Under the pieces are notes generated by a model. It was given only the letters and a program-made list of their open reading frames with translations, did no database searches and was not told the origin of the DNA. 64,000 bases of DNA from Garcia nutans (Eukaryota; Streptophyta; Magnoliopsida; Malpighiales; Euphorbiaceae), in NCBI GenBank assembly GCA_947685225.1, contig CANTUV010000037.1, forward strand, positions 26,617,001 to 26,681,000, given 5' to 3'. Shown in pieces: positions 1-12,397 of the stretch (its first letter is position 1; each line of letters opens with the position of its first letter). A program made the translations under genes and the position numbers.

Positions 1-231
1 CTAGTATGAGTTTTGAACTCAAAAATGATTTGGGTTCTGGACTTGGGAGGAGTTCTAGACTCGAAAATGATTTGGGTTTCGGACTTGGAGTGAGTTCTGG
101 ACTAAAAAATGATTTTGGTTCTGGAGTCGTTGGTGGATTTGATTTGGGTACTTGGACCCGAGACTGACCTTTTATTAGTTGAGAATCCTGGCTTAACTGG
201 TTGTTCCATTCTTTAATAGATTGTGGGTCTT

Positions 232-545
232 TACCCACCAAAATTGGATCTTTATCCATGGGAGATCGGGTCTTTTCTCTTACAACATAGATCTTTATCC
301 ATTGAAAAATTGGGTCTTTACCCTAGAAACATGAATCTTTATCCATTGGAGATCGGGTCTTTACCCTTGAAAATATGGATCTTTATCCATTAAAGATCAG
401 GTCTTTACCCTTGAAACATGGATCTTTATCCATTAGAAATTGAATCTTTACCCTTGAAACATGGATCTTTATCCATTGGAAATTGGGTCTTTACCCTTGA
501 AACATAGATATTTATCCATTGGAGATCAGGTCTTTACACTTGAAA
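232..545 (+). repeat. Tandem array, ~44-bp unit, about 7 copies
   Basis: Alternating phrases GGATCTTTATCCATTGGA and GGGTCTTTACCCTTGAAA repeat with a period near 44 bp. Each half is itself a short inverted repeat (TCTTTATCC, TCTTTACCC). The array lies in the 3' non-coding part of Element A. At the matching place in Element C (39945-40010) only about two degenerate units are seen, so the array expanded or contracted after the copies separated. Confidence 0.8.
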
Positions 546-2067
546 TCAGATATTCATCCTTTTGACTTTTGTCCTATATTAGCTTTAGCTCTTCTAGCTG
601 GACTGATCTTTTATCTTTTGCAACTTCATTCTTTTGAGAGTTCTAATTTTCTTCTTTTTTTTTGTTCTTCCTTTGCACTTTTGTTGGCTCCTTATATCTT
701 CTCCTTGCCCCCTTGCCCCCTGTGTAGGCTCAAACCAATGATTTTTCCCATACAGGTTCATATTGATGTTTATATATTGTATAGTTCTTCGGACAAACAT
801 GCATTTCTTCTTTTACAGAATGACTAGAACTTCCTCAAGTAATGGGCCTTCCATACCCCCTGATTCCATATCTACTTCATCTTTGCTTCATAGAGAAACA
901 CAAGATAGGTAACATAAGATAACAAAATGCAATGTGATATGCTCATATATGCATGATATGCATGAATGATACTTACAGTGGTTCCATTGACTCACAGACT
1001 GAGGTAATCAACTGAAGTGTTCTCACTGACTCCTTCTAGATTCCTATTCAGGTCTTGCATTGGAATGATAAAAGGCTTCGTATTTATGGTTTTTATCTTT
1101 AAGATGTTAAGGACATGAGTATTGGAGGCCCCAAACAGTAGAGTCAGAGATACATTCATTTCAAACTATGATTCATTATGTCAATTGATAGCTTCTTCAT
1201 AACCTTACCACTAATCATTTCCTTTGCCCTATGTGTCCTTCGAGGTTCGATGGTTCGACATACTTCCCTTAACTTGAAGGCTTTGTACTGAATTATTTCT
1301 TTTTCTTTTTGAATTTTGATTTTGAAATCAAATGTTGGCTTTGCCAAATCAATGTCAGTTTACCTCAGAACTCAATTTTCCAAATTAACATATCTATAAC
1401 ATGAAAATCCTAGTTACTGTACTAAACTCGGGAATGATTTCAATTTAAGAAAGAATTATTTCACTTCAAATAGGCACATACACATTACTTGGCCAAAGGT
1501 CTCATTAAGTTTGAATATTGACTATCTCATATGCATGCTTATTCAAACTATCTCCACTAATAGACACTATCTACCAAGAGAGATCAACAATTATTTGATA
1601 GGCTTGAAATGAGGTCTATAAGGGACATGGGTTAAATGAAGGCCATTTGTAAGTTGGAGCCGTTATGACACTATGGGCAAACCCTCACACTACAACTTTC
1701 TTGTTTCGATAGTTGGAAGCATGAAAAGATAGAGCTTTGAACATTCTTCTTTCTTCTTGACATGAATCTAGATCTTAATTAGGACACTCTTTGCCTTTCC
1801 AAAAAGGTTGGTACCCATATTCCTTTTCTTTTCTTCTTTTCCCTTTCTCTTTCTCTTTCTTTTTTTTAGCATCTAATCATTTTGTCCTTCTTTCCTGTAG
1901 GACTGTCAAGTAAAAGACTCTCAAGAAGTAGATGACCTTTCTTCTATCTGTAATTTTGGTTGAATTTCTGATTGGGTTGGACCAATTTAAGTCGAACTGT
2001 CTTTGACTTCTACTATTGTAGGTAAAAGGAAAACTCGGTTGGCTTTTTTGAACTGCCTTTTGTGTAT

Positions 2068-2152
2068 TATTTTTCTTTCTTCTTTTTTTCTTTTTTTCTT
2101 CTCTTTTCTCTTTTTTCCTTTTTTATTTTCTTTCCTCCATTTTTTTTTGTGG
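2068..2152 (-). repeat. Long polypurine tract (pyrimidine tract on +)
   Basis: About 85 nt of almost pure T/C on the plus strand, preceded by another at 1820-1866. In the sense (minus) orientation of Element A these are polypurine tracts. Element C has equivalents at 41585-41640 and 41855-41938. They lie downstream of gag and inside the element, so they are not the usual PPT next to the LTR. Whether they prime plus-strand DNA synthesis is unknown. Confidence 0.6.
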
Positions 2153-2946
2153 TGTTGGGTCCTAGCTCCCAAAGAATTGCTCGCTTGTGCCATTCTATAC
2201 TTCTATTTATGGATGAGTGGAGTAAAGTGAGATAAGGATAATGGATGAGTGGAGTAAAGTGAGACAAGGATAAATCATTTGTCATCATTTTAATGAATCA
2301 GAGATATCAGGTCTAATATTAGGTGAACTTCAACTACCCTTATGATCTTGACTATGCATTCCTTTCTTTGGTCTTCTCGCCTCTTTACCTTAGTGATCAT
2401 TAGATTTGTCATAGAAGTCACAACAGCTAGGGTAGGTTATTAGGTTTACTAGCCAATGAAGAGTAAGCTAAAATTTATAAAGGTTCAAAGGGATAACTAG
2501 GGATTAATATCTAATTGGGTGGATACTAGCTGTTGGCTTATCAAATAATGCCTATATCATCTCTCCCTTAAATAAGCATAGTCCAATTTTGCCTCGAAAG
2601 TTAGTCAAAGCATGTTCTAAGACTGATTAGGACCTAGACAAAGGTAATTATGCAGGACCTTCTCTAAGTAAGCATAGACAACTCAATGCTATGGAATAAT
2701 TCCCTCACCTAGTAAAGTCATTCAAATCATGATGCATAGAAATACTAATTTATAAATATCAAGGTAGGTTCATCATTGGTTGAGCACCAAAATGAACAAA
2801 GACTAATAAGAATAAATTTAATGAAAGTAACTTATTTAAATAAACATAATTTGAAAAACATAATTATTCCAATTAAATATTAAAGAAAATAAAATAAATA
2901 CAGCAAGACTCCAAGCTAAGGAAAGTTTGTTGAATAAAATTTTTTC

Positions 2947-4315
2947 TCATTCCACATCTTTGATATTCCAGTCTTGAAAGATAAAATCTTCCTCCACTCC
3001 TCCTCCTACCATGAAGGTTGCTGGTGATGGCATTCTTCCAAAATCAGGCAAAGGATTGCTTTTAGTGTTGGGCTTGCTAGGTTCAGGCGACTCTCCACTA
3101 TCAATCAAATTTTGGATCACATGTTTTAGTCGTAAGCATTTATCCATCTCATGTCCTTGTGTCTGATGAAATTGACAAAAGGCTTTAGTATCAAATTTTG
3201 GGGGTAAAGAATTCGGCAAAGGTCGAGGGGCCAATGGTTGTAACAGTCCTTTGTTTTGTAGCTTCTTGAAAATCCAAGACAGAGGTTTTCTTAACTCTGA
3301 AAATTGTCTTCTACTTTCTTGACCAGTTACATTAACATAAACTTCCTTCTGGGTGCTCTGCTTACCCAACTGGTAGTTCCATCTCTCATTCCTTCTTGTC
3401 GAAAAGCAGCTCTTCTCCCTTTCCCACTCTTCGATTTGCAAACTAGCTTGAAAGAGGTCCTTGAAATCCCTTATAAGGGTGTGAGACAACCTCTCATGAA
3501 GGTTGGGCAGGACGCCTCTCATAATCATCCTGATTTGATCTAACTCATTAGGCCTTCTCTTGAGCAATGCATCTTTGTTTCTCCACCTTTTTAGATAATC
3601 AACAAAGTTCTCATTTGGTTTTTTCCTAATGGTCTCCATCTCCATCAAGGTAACTTCTAGCTCGACATTGTACCCGTACTGCTGAATGAAAGCGTTGTAC
3701 AACATATCTCAATCTTTTTTGGTACTTTCCTCTAAGGTGTTAAACTATTTTGGACAACAGGGTCTAATGAAAGCATGAAATACCTTAGAGTTTAACCTTA
3801 GTAGCTTGGGCAAATTGCATAGCAGTGATGTACTACTTCAAATGGAGATGAGGGTTTCCAGTTCCATCGAATTTGGCAAAGGAAGGCATCTTGAACTTGT
3901 ATGGGACCTCCTCGTCTAGCTTAAACAACTTGTCGGATCCTCGGATATCTCTTTGATTTTCAGCTTCTTTTCAAACTTCTTTTCCAGGTCACCGATCAAC
4001 TTCCCAACATTTGAAGTTTCAGTTTTTCCACGGATGATCTTTCAACAACATTCGGCTCCTTCTTCTTGTCTTGAGGATCTTAAAAGTATTGAGCCCAGTC
4101 GTCATCATCTTCAGCAATTACCTTGTCATCATCAAAAGCTGTTTCACCAACTTTAGCCTTTCCTGTGTCTTTCTTGGTGCTTGCGGATGCTTTAGCAGTG
4201 TTCTCAAACATTGCAACCATTTGACTCTTCATGATCTCAGCTAGGGCCCCCTTTAGTTCTTCCATCTTAACTTCAAGGCATCATATAACATCTTTTGAAT
4301 TTGCTTAGGTTCCAT
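2947..4315 (-). pseudogene. gag of Element A, broken
   Basis: Capsid/nucleocapsid polyprotein of a Ty3 element. The chosen start is the Met at 4315, which aligns with the Met at 44189 in Element C. The readable order is an acidic N-terminal part (4265-4080), a retrotransposon gag domain (about 3705-3300) and a CX2HX4HX4C knuckle of the form CQFHQTQGHEMDKC near 3175-3135, followed by a Pro-rich tail. Frame breaks are visible near 4262 and 4080. An in-frame TAG at 3835-3833 occurs at exactly the same codon as in Element C, and further stops follow. No product is expected from this copy. Confidence 0.8.
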
Positions 4316-5372
4316 TGCTTTTACTGAGAAGATAACTGAGTTGTTGCTGGATTCATCATCACTGGCATAGGTTGAATTGTCGTAGGCTTTTGAACTGTTG
4401 TAATCCAGGACTGTGAGCCAGAGATGATCAATGATATGAGATGCAAATGTATGTATGCATGTATGCATGCATGCATAAACAACAAACAAAGATAATTAGG
4501 ACGTCCCTTCCAACCTTATAACTTCCACACACGAATGACGAGTCTCTTTTTCTAGGTACATTGTTAACAAAATACCAACATGGGGTATCTTATTTTTGAA
4601 TAATTTCCTTGGACGTTTCAACCAATAGTTGTATTTTCAAACATGGAAATCTGTTCATGATAATTTCTGTTAATTAGGTTTTAATCCATTAAATCTCAAT
4701 TAAAATAGCTTCTATGCTATGTTGGATTAAAACTAAATTAAGAGGTTTATTATAAATAGATTTCTCACTTGAAAAAGTAACTAATGATTTATGCCAAAAA
4801 TAAGCTCATGATTAATAATTCTTAATATAAACTAGGCTCACAATTGATTTTTGATATTTTTTATAATTGACCTAAATATTCATAAGCTCTTTCAAAAGGG
4901 TGTGAAAATGATTTTGTTTCTAAGCCCATTGTAAAAGCTTCTAGAAAAAAAATAGATTTTGAGCTTTGTATTTGGGTCATGAGAAAATAATTATTTGAGC
5001 TCACAATGTAATTAGGTCATATTAGAAAAAAAAAAAAACCAAATAAGCCATGATTTAAACCAAGATAAATTAACCATAGTCAAACAACAAGCATTTTAGG
5101 TAAAACCTAAGGAAAGTAACTAGGACAATTACATGAGCTTTAGTCTTTAGGTTGATTAGCAAATATATACCAAGAGGTACAAGGCTATGAGTGGTTATGC
5201 CATGCTTGATCTTCATACCTTGAGTGAAAGTATGATATCTCTTACATAACACAACATGGGTTACACGGACGTCCTAACTCACATACATGATGCAATCTAA
5301 TATGATGCAATGGATAATATCATGACAAGAAAGAATAGAATAATATAAAGAATAATGAAATCAACTTCTCCT

Positions 5373-5390
5373 ATCCCCAGTGGAGTTGCC
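5373..5390 (-). other. Primer-binding site, tRNA-Arg type (Element A)
   Basis: The minus strand reads TGGCAACTCCACTGGGGA directly beside the LTR remnant. It differs by a few bases from the complement of the 3' end of plant tRNA-Arg (TGGCGACTCCGCTGGGG). Elements B and C have the same site. Confidence 0.75.
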
Positions 5391-5391
5391 A

Positions 5392-5515
5392 CTGCAAGCG
5401 GAGATTTTTGCCCCTACTCACCGCTGGAATGGTTCTTGCGACTTCGACACTATTAGGCTAAGGACCTAAGAGAATACGGGCCTAAATCAGGAGAAAATGG
5501 ACAGTTGTTCTCATG
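5392..5515 (-). repeat. 5' LTR remnant of Element A
   Basis: This stretch matches the primer-site-proximal end of Element C's LTR (36098 and 45342), with shared words such as GGAATGGTTCTTGCGACTTC. Similarity stops near 5515, so most of this LTR is deleted or replaced. Confidence 0.7.
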
Positions 5516-6084
5516 TTTCCAAGTTTAGGAAGACTATTCGTTTCAAATGATACAATAAAATATCCAAAAAGGGAAGAAAAAAATGTTTTTAACTCCTTAC
5601 ATGACTGTAGTCACTTGGATGTGATGCTTGTGTGATAAATGCTGGAAGTTTTAAGACTTTGTCACAATATGAAATCCAATTTTCTAAAATCAAATCTAGG
5701 TTTTATGTGCTAATCTGGATTTTTTTTTTGTATCATTAATCTCCATGTCTCTAAAAATTAAAGGAGATTATGATTGAAAAATTATTAATTATCAATGAGA
5801 TGGGTTACAACGGAGTGGAAAAGAAGAATCCATATAGCTAATCCCAATTAACTTGAGAATAAGGCTTTGTTGTTATTTGTATCAGTGAGATGGGTTGAAA
5901 CTTATACTTTGGAATAAGTGCATGTCCTAGAAACTGAGAAGATTTATGAACTATTTTAAAAGTGAGATCAAGTTTTTGAAAAACCTAAGTGAGGCTGCAC
6001 ATTTTCCCTTTTTTTTTGGTTTGCCTTGTTTGGAAAGTTTCAAATTTACATAAACTGACACTAAAAATCTAACTAAAATCATCT
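5516..6084. other. Unassigned AT-rich DNA between Elements A and B
   Basis: No ORF, repeat or recognisable element. Together with 36000-36097 it forms the pre-insertion site of Element B. Confidence 0.6.
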
Positions 6085-6089
6085 CCAGT
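6085..6089. other. Target site duplication of Element B (CCAGT)
   Basis: CCAGT immediately precedes the LTR at 6090 and recurs at 35995-35999 immediately after the other LTR. This ties the two LTRs, nearly 30 kb apart, to a single insertion event. Confidence 0.92.
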
Positions 6090-6958
6090 TGTTGACCTCG
6101 GATTCCACCCAAAAAGGATTTGGGTGAACATTCACTTGTTGTTAGGAGTCGGCACTCAGTTTTTTTTTAAAAAAAGGGGTAAAACTAAGAAAACCCTTGT
6201 TTGACTCCAATAATGCATCCAATGTAAAGGTTTCTAATCTACGAATCCAAGGAGGATTCGGGGACTATGTCATGCATTTGATTAACTTGCAAAAAAGAAA
6301 CAAACCTAAAAAAACAAGGAAAAAGACAAACAGATTGTTAGTGGATTGTGGACTTGCTATTTGAGGTGAATCTCAAAATATGCCTACATACCCCCATTTG
6401 AATGGGAGATCAAAGCCCATGTAGTTCGATAGTGCCTATTCAAAGGCGATAAGAATTATGCTTCATGCATGTGTGTGTGTATGCTTTGTGCATTGTGAGA
6501 TTTAATTGGCACTTAGTGTAAAATTGTGAAATTTAGGTACTTTGTACCAAAAGGATGCAAATTTTAGGCCTTTGGCCAAAAAGATTGATTGATTCGTGAC
6601 TTAATGCCGAAAGATTGATTGATTAGTTAATTAGGCCTTAGACCTAAAAGGATTAGGTCTTTGACCAAAAAGAAATTAAGAAGAAGGTGCAATGCTTATG
6701 ACATGCTTGAATTGACAAAGGATGAATTAGGATATTACCTTGCTTAGGATTTTCCCACTTCGAAGCTCCAGATCTTGTTTTCTTGGACCTTGGATTATGA
6801 TTCTTGATTCCTACTTTCTTGATATGATTTGAGTTGATTCCTGTAGCACAAGGTTAGATTTATGCAAAGAAGAGTAGAAGACAAGTGCCTAAGCGTATAG
6901 GAAAATAGGGAGTTCATCAACACAAAGTCCGGGACCCCTTTCTGACCATTCTGGGGGC

Positions 6959-6966
6959 TATTTATA
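6959..6966 (-). promoter_or_regulatory. TATA box of Element B, 3' LTR
   Basis: The minus strand reads TATAAATA followed by GCCCCC. The palindromic array lies 30 bp upstream in the sense direction. The same box is at 35557-35550 in the 5' LTR. Confidence 0.7.
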
Positions 6967-6996
6967 GTGAAAATAGACCAAATTCGGACTTGGATG

Positions 6997-7141
6997 GCGG
7001 TTGAACCGCTGGTCCCGGCGGTTGAACCGCCGTGGACGATGGTTAACTTGCCAGAAGAGGAAAAAAAGGCTGCGGTCGAAACCCTACACGGCGGTTGAAC
7101 CGCGGCGCACGGCGGTTGGACCGCTTCATGCGGCGGTTCGG
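6997..7141. promoter_or_regulatory. Palindrome array GCGGTTGAACCGC in LTR promoter
   Basis: There are three perfect copies of the 13-bp palindrome GCGGTTGAACCGC (6997-7009, 7018-7030, 7091-7103), one near-perfect copy (7112-7124) and a half copy (about 7131). They stand 30-180 bp upstream of the sense TATA box. CGGTTG resembles the plant MYB core site, so a MYB-bound enhancer is possible. The same motif recurs at 13579-13630 and 35588-35765. Confidence 0.75.
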
Positions 7142-7369
7142 CCTCCAAAAAATCAACTTGGACGATTTTCGCTCAAACTGATTTTTTGGGAGCTACGGAC
7201 CTCCAAAAAATGTTCCGATACCATTTCTATGATCCACGTATCGTTCCGGACATTTCAAGTGCCATATCGATATATCTCCGGTGAACTTTTCCAAAGTCAC
7301 CCAGTCTGAGTCGACATTTTGCGGTCTGGAGAAATCGGCTTTCCAAGCCTCAAAATTCGAGTATTCACA

Positions 7370-7382
7370 ATTGCCCCCCACT
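7370..7382 (-). other. Polypurine tract of Element B
   Basis: The minus strand reads AGTGGGGGGCAAT directly before the LTR start TGTGAATACT. This is the expected position for priming of plus-strand DNA. Confidence 0.8.
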
Positions 7383-7475
7383 AAGGTCCATAAAAATGAT
7401 TTATGGGGCTCAGTGGTCGTCAGAAACGAGAATTTTGGGCAAGGTGCAAAAGACCCGCGTTTTCACCTTTTCCTT

Positions 7476-7483
7476 ATAAATAG
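7476..7483 (+). promoter_or_regulatory. TATA box of the antisense mobile-domain gene
   Basis: TATAAATA followed by GGCTC on plus, 75 bp upstream of the ATG at 7558 and 107 bp inside the element from the 3' LTR. The spacing predicts a start of transcription near 7510 and a short 5' UTR. It indicates that the antisense gene has its own promoter rather than depending on a neighbour. Confidence 0.7.
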
Positions 7484-9081
7484 GCTCATTTCTATTTCAT
7501 TTTCACTTACTTGCATTCCTTCTCCTTTTTTCCTTTCCTCCAAACTTTTTCTGGACGATGGATTTCTCCGGCCTAGAGGACTTCGACATCCCACTCCCTC
7601 CCTACAATCTTTTACTCGAGGAGGAGAAGCACAACTCTCGGATCGGCTCTTATGAGGTAAGTGCCTTCCCCTTTACTCATCTAGTATGCATGCTTAGGAA
7701 TTTTTATTTATTTCCAGTAAAGAACTTAGAAATAAATTCTAGGAATCTTTCCTTTACATGTACTTGAATTAGCTCTAGTAATGAACCAGAAGTAATATTA
7801 GGCTTCACTAAGCTCTGCTATCAGTAATTATTTCTAGTAAAGAACTTAGAAATAATCCTCTAGGAAGTCAAACCCTACTGGGGAAGGAACTTAAATTTTT
7901 CTGAATTTGCCCCCAAATTATTCCCAATAATGAATTAGAAAATCTCTTTTTTTAGGACACTACGATTAGGATATCTATCGCTGAGAGTCCCATTAGCACT
8001 ATTCCAGCTCACATCTTTGATGTCGGGCATCCGGTGGGGGATCTTATCAGACCTGCTTCCCTCCACCGTTTGAGGGCCATAGATGTGGGCAGAGATATCC
8101 ACAGGGAGCTGATCTGCGCATACCTTCCATTTTGCTTGGGGGGAGATGACGATGACACCTACCGACTTTTCCGTTATTTCCGGGATTCCCTTCGGCGTTG
8201 AGATGGTGGAGTTCTATACTGACTGGCAGCAGGACATTCTTTCAGCCGACATGGTTACTTTGATTGGGGTCGACTATCCTCAACATCATGCACCTCGCTG
8301 CATTCAGCAGAAGTGGCTCGTGGAGTAGGCGCCAGGTATCTATGCTCGCTACGAGGTAGGCGATCTTACTGCTGACCAGGTAGCCAGGTTCACCCTGATT
8401 CTCTTGTTTGCTAGCTCTTTCTTAGCAAACAGGAAGGACGCAGTGAGTCTCAATGTGCTGAAGAGCCTACTCGACCTGACACGACTTCAGACATATGATT
8501 GGGCTAGCATGATGCTATGTAGATTGTATGACGACATGTCAGATCTCTGCTATACCCGCATTACTCCATGCGGCTTGTACTACTTCTGGGAGGTAATGCA
8601 AAGAACATTTCTTTTACCTTATATATTGACATATACCAATTCTGGTATCCTCTTCATTTTTTCAGACTTGGGCTTACGAGTACTTTCCTGGTATCACCCC
8701 TTTCCTTCGTGAGCTACCTGCCCCTGCAGATCCTCTTTCTCCCATTGCTTGGAGATGGTATAGAGAGAGGATAGAAGCACCAAAGAGGAAGCTTCCTATC
8801 AGAGAGCTGAGATCATTCTTCGACAGCTGCTCCATGGACTCGGTAAATACTTTATCCTCATCCTTATTTATTGTATTTGTAATATCCCAATGTATGCCCT
8901 AGAAGTTTTAATACACTTGTTGTTGGATTTGAATAGAAGGTATACATATGTTTTTGCAAAGGAAATGATTGTGTTAATGGAATGTATATGTTGTATATAT
9001 GTTAATATATATAACATATAAGTGGGTCAAAAGAAAAGTCAAGAGAAGGAAAGGTGTGGTGGAGGATTTTTGGAAATAATT

Positions 9082-9082
9082 G

Positions 9083-9130
<48 letters not shown>

Positions 9131-9241
9131 TGTGGTTAACGTGAGAGGAGGAAAGAAATGAAAAGAAGGAAAAGATATTTTCTTTCTTTCTTCTTCTTTT
9201 TCTTCTTCTTTTGGTTCTTGCACGAGAGAGAGAGAGAGAGA
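9082..9241 (+). repeat. Microsatellite cluster ATT / TTC / GA in solo LTR 1
   Basis: (ATT)n at 9084-9125, pyrimidine (TTC)n at 9181-9210 and (GA)n at 9226-9241. The same three microsatellites in the same order occur in the other LTRs of the family (14027-14283, 20525-20767). They are therefore an ancestral part of the LTR, not random slippage. Confidence 0.85.
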
Positions 9242-9648
9242 TGGAGAGATGTGACGATCTTCATCAAAATTTTAGGGCTTTAAGAGATTTGAAGGAAGAG
9301 ATTGAAGATTGGACAAGATATTCAAGTAAGTATTCAATTCTTTGTTTTGATTCCTATTGTTTGAGTTGGATTTAATAGGATTGGTGTGTGATGGTGATGT
9401 TAATGAAAGATTAAAGTTATAGATATGTTGAATTGATAGTTAGATGATGTTAATATGATTAATTGTGAGGGTAATAATGGATTATTGAAATTGAAAGAAT
9501 AAGAATGATGTTGTTTTAGAGTTTTGAAGTGTTACATGATGTTTTGCTTGAGTTTGCTTCATTATTTTCATAGATCTTCATGTGGTTGATGTTTGTTGGA
9601 ATTTTAGACTTTGGAATGAGATTTTGGCCGAAGGCAGTAGCCTTCTGG

Positions 9649-9793
9649 ATGCCACGCCCGTGGTTTTGGTTGGCCATGGCCGTGGCCATTTGTAGACTTT
9701 TGGTGCCATGGCCGTGGGAGGATGAACACTTTTGGGCAGAAGTGGTTTGTATCCCACGCCCGTGGGGGTTGAGTTGACCACGGCCGTGGGCTA
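9649..9793. repeat. Inverted CCACG/CGTGG motif cluster
   Basis: Repeated short palindromes such as CCACGCCCGTGG, GGCCATGGCCGTGGCC and CCACGGCCGTGG. This is the local version of the ACACGGCC/GGCCGTGT arrays found in the related LTRs (14935-15240 and others). Confidence 0.7.
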
Positions 9794-10687
9794 CTATGTG
9801 TGATGTTGAATGATATTTTGTGATTTAAAGGTTTAGTAAGAAGTTATTAAGTGATTAAATGGTACTAGAATTGATGGATTGTATTATTTTTGGATTAGGG
9901 TTTGAAATAAAGTGAATTGCCCTAATTTGGGAAGTGAAGAATCTTGGAAAAAGGAAAGTGTTGATAGTGTGTGGAGTGTTATTGAGGTAAGTACAAACTT
10001 ACCTAGATGTATTCTTTTATAGGATTTTATATTTAAAACAATGTTAAGAAATTTATTATGTTGTTAATATAATGTGACTTGTATAGTGTAAAAGAGAAGA
10101 GGATCATTCAAAAGGGTATGTGCAATGCAATTTATTATGATGAATTACTTTAAGGTAAATTGAGACATAAAGAGATGTGAAACTAATGTTATGAATTGTA
10201 ATAATGTGAGTGATAAGATTGAATAATGATATGTTTGTTTGGTTAATGTGATTGATGTAGTGTATTATAATGATGATGCATATGAACAATGTAATGTTTT
10301 ATGTATTGTAAATCTTGTGAGTGGTATTGTGCTACATGAATAATGTACTTTGTAATGTTATAGCAATGATGCTATATGTATAATGTGAATGAGGTGATGA
10401 GGTAATTGGTTATGGATACTTGAATAATGAAATATCATAATATGAGTTGAGACATAATGTGATGTGAAGCCATTGTGATTGGCTATGATAATTCAAATGT
10501 GATATGAAGCCATTGTGATTGGCTATGTTGATTCAATTGAAAAAAAAAAATAAGGCATGTTTGCCTAGATGATGATGAGATTTGAAAATGATATTGATGA
10601 TGAAATAATCAATGAATTGTGTGACTAATGTGTTATTCTATTTTCAGAGTTTGTTGTTGGTGGCATGCCTAATGATAGTAACAATCT

Positions 10688-10915
10688 CTTGAAGTTAGGT
10701 TGGATTGATCCTTGAAGAGAAGTTGGGTTGAAGTTTAACATGTTTTACTCCCCTTGAAGCTTGGTTGGGTCAAATCCTTGAAGCCTAATTGAGATGTTAC
10801 AACCCTTGAAGCTAGGTTGAATTGGTTCTTGAAGCCAAGTTGGGTTGATACTTAGCATGCTTTGTTCCCCTTGAAGCTTGGTTGAACCTAATTCTTGAAG
10901 CCTAGTTGGGATAAT
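10688..10915 (+). repeat. CTTGAAGC-type tandem repeats in solo LTR 1
   Basis: About seven degenerate units containing CTTGAAGCY followed by TRGTTGGG, period roughly 25-40 bp. Equivalent arrays are at 15710-15940, 22238-22465, 29113-29270 and, inverted, 53499-53664 and 60886-61050. Confidence 0.75.
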
Positions 10916-11581
10916 GATAAATGTGATAATGAAAACCAAAGCATTAACTCTGAAAATTGAATGGCATATTAGTGTCTGTTGGGCCCGAGTCTGTCTTTAT
11001 TGTCAATATGATATACAAATGTTGAAATAAATGGTTAATAAGATCTATGGTTGATTTTGTTGGCAATGTGACTTATGATTGGTGAATTGTGAACAAAATA
11101 ATGCTATGAAGTATGATGTGAAATGTGTATATTGGCATACTAATTATGAGTATTAATGATGGATTGCAAATAATGATTCAATTGAATGGTATAATGATTG
11201 TCTTTGTTGAAAATGTGATTTATGAATATTGAACTGTGGATAATAATTTAATTGAATGGTGTAATGAAATATAAGGTTATGAAGTATGGAATGATAATAT
11301 GGTATAAATGAGTTATTGAAAAGAGATTTGATTTTGAGAAGCTATGTGGAGATATATGATTCTGGAAGTGTAATATAATATGTAATATGTATATGAGGTA
11401 GCAATGGTAAGTTTAGTTTTGTGAATGTTTTATGTATATATATATAATCTATGAGATTAGTGGGAGTATATGAAGAATGCACTAAGAAAGGAAAAACAGG
11501 ATAAGAAAACAATAAAACATGATGCTAAAAATATGAGGTATGATTCTTTTGTAAAGTGTATTTTAATATTTATTTGTACTA

Positions 11582-11620
11582 CTAAGCTCTCAGGCTTAGC
11601 GCGGATGTGTAATCGCGCAG
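11582..11620 (+). other. Conserved LTR double hairpin, copy 1
   Basis: CTAAGCT/GGCTTAG forms a stem over a CTCA loop, followed at once by GCGCG...CGCGC. It is one of seven copies whose stems vary in a compensating way; see findings. Confidence 0.7.
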
Positions 11621-11939
11621 GTGACTAGGTGGAAGATATGAAGTCTTTTGTTATGCCACGAGAAGAGTAAGAGTTTGTCGAGACCAACTAGAGGGTAATG
11701 CATACATGTATAACTTTGTAACTACGATGTATTTTTGACAAGAGGGTATGTATATGTATAAATGAAGTGTTAATAAATATAATGTTTTGTAAATCTTCTT
11801 TAAATTAAAATATTGTAATTTGAATTCTGTTAAAGGTTTATTTTGAAATGTAACGAAAAGTGACATCTTTATACTTTATATACTTACTGTACGTATACCC
11901 AGTGTATGTATAGTACTTATATGGAGTATCGGGGTGTTA

Positions 11940-12397
11940 TAACCTTTTTAACTGTAACGACCCTCCCCGACCAGGTCGGCTGCCCGGCCCACTAGTGGCT
12001 TACGGCCCGGCCTTTTCACCACCTGGGCACGGAGTCCGCAGGAGGCAAGCGATCGCTACAGTACTGGACAACCCTCGCGGCCCACCCAGCAGGATTTGTT
12101 TATTTGGCCCCCCAGGCATTGTCACACTGAGAGGTCGCCTCCCTGGATCGAACCCTTGACCTCCCACTTAATAGAGCCAGCGAGAACCATCCAGTACCAT
12201 TTCTGCTACTAGGGAGGCAACCTCGCGGTGTGACAATGCCTGGGGGGCCAAATAAACAAATCTTGCTGGGTGGGCCGTGAGGGCTGTCCAGTACTGTAGC
12301 GATCACTTGCCTCCTGCGGACTCCGTGCCCAGGTGGTGAAAAGGCCGGGCCGTAAGCCACTAGTGGGCCGGGTAGCCGACCTGGTCGGGGAGGGTCG
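11940..12397. mobile_element. Foldback (long inverted repeat) element
   Basis: Two arms of about 195 bp, from CGACCCTCCCC near 11958 inward and from 12397 inward, are near-perfect reverse complements around an ~60-bp centre. The element is GC-rich, unlike its surroundings. It interrupts the last bases of solo LTR 1, with TTA at both junctions (11937-11939 and 12398-12400). That would fit a 3-bp TTA/TWA duplication as in PIF/Harbinger MITEs. The left end carries about 18 extra bases, so exact ends are unresolved. The left arm's minus strand includes GGGTTCGATCC (near 12147-12157), which matches the tRNA box B consensus; this part may be tRNA-related. It encodes no credible protein. Confidence 0.75.

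Larger units (their letters stand above)
1..5515 (-). mobile_element. Element A: non-autonomous Tat/Ogre-like Ty3 element, 5' part
   Basis: Reading the minus strand from right to left there is an LTR remnant (5392-5515), a tRNA-Arg-type primer-binding site (5373-5390), a broken gag (4315-2947) and then about 2.9 kb of non-coding DNA that continues past the left edge. The whole stretch is collinear with 39760-45480 (Element C): same gag, same pyrimidine tracts, same repeat vocabulary near the left edge. No protease, RT or integrase is visible between gag and position 1. The Tat/Ogre assignment rests on the tRNA-Arg primer site and the CX2HX4HX4C type gag knuckle. It is inferred, since no pol is present. 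Confidence 0.75.
6090..7369 (-). repeat. 3' LTR of Element B
   Basis: A 1280-bp LTR with termini TGTTGACC and ATTCACA as read on plus. It pairs closely with 34682-35994. The main visible difference is a roughly 30-bp indel in the palindromic array. The sense promoter TATA is at 6966-6959, giving a U3 of about 0.4 kb. The region on the outer side of the TATA also contains runs such as CAAAAAGATTGATTGATT. Confidence 0.93.

Noticed and set aside
1987..2288. Lys-rich frames at 1987-2288 and 41764-41982
   Set aside because: They translate long purine tracts and do not keep frame between A and C.
7001..7309. Frames in the LTR of B (7001-7309, 6795-7148, 35386-35806)
   Set aside because: They are shadows of the palindromic array and promoter, and they change frame between the two LTRs.
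12130..12210. Possible tRNA gene on minus (box-B-like GGGTTCGATCC)
   Set aside because: No acceptor stem or anticodon arm can be folded; only the box B word is convincing.
12100..12360. 86-codon minus-strand frame with Arg/Ser-rich sequence
   Set aside because: It lies wholly inside the foldback inverted repeat, has no known domain and is a by-product of GC-rich DNA.
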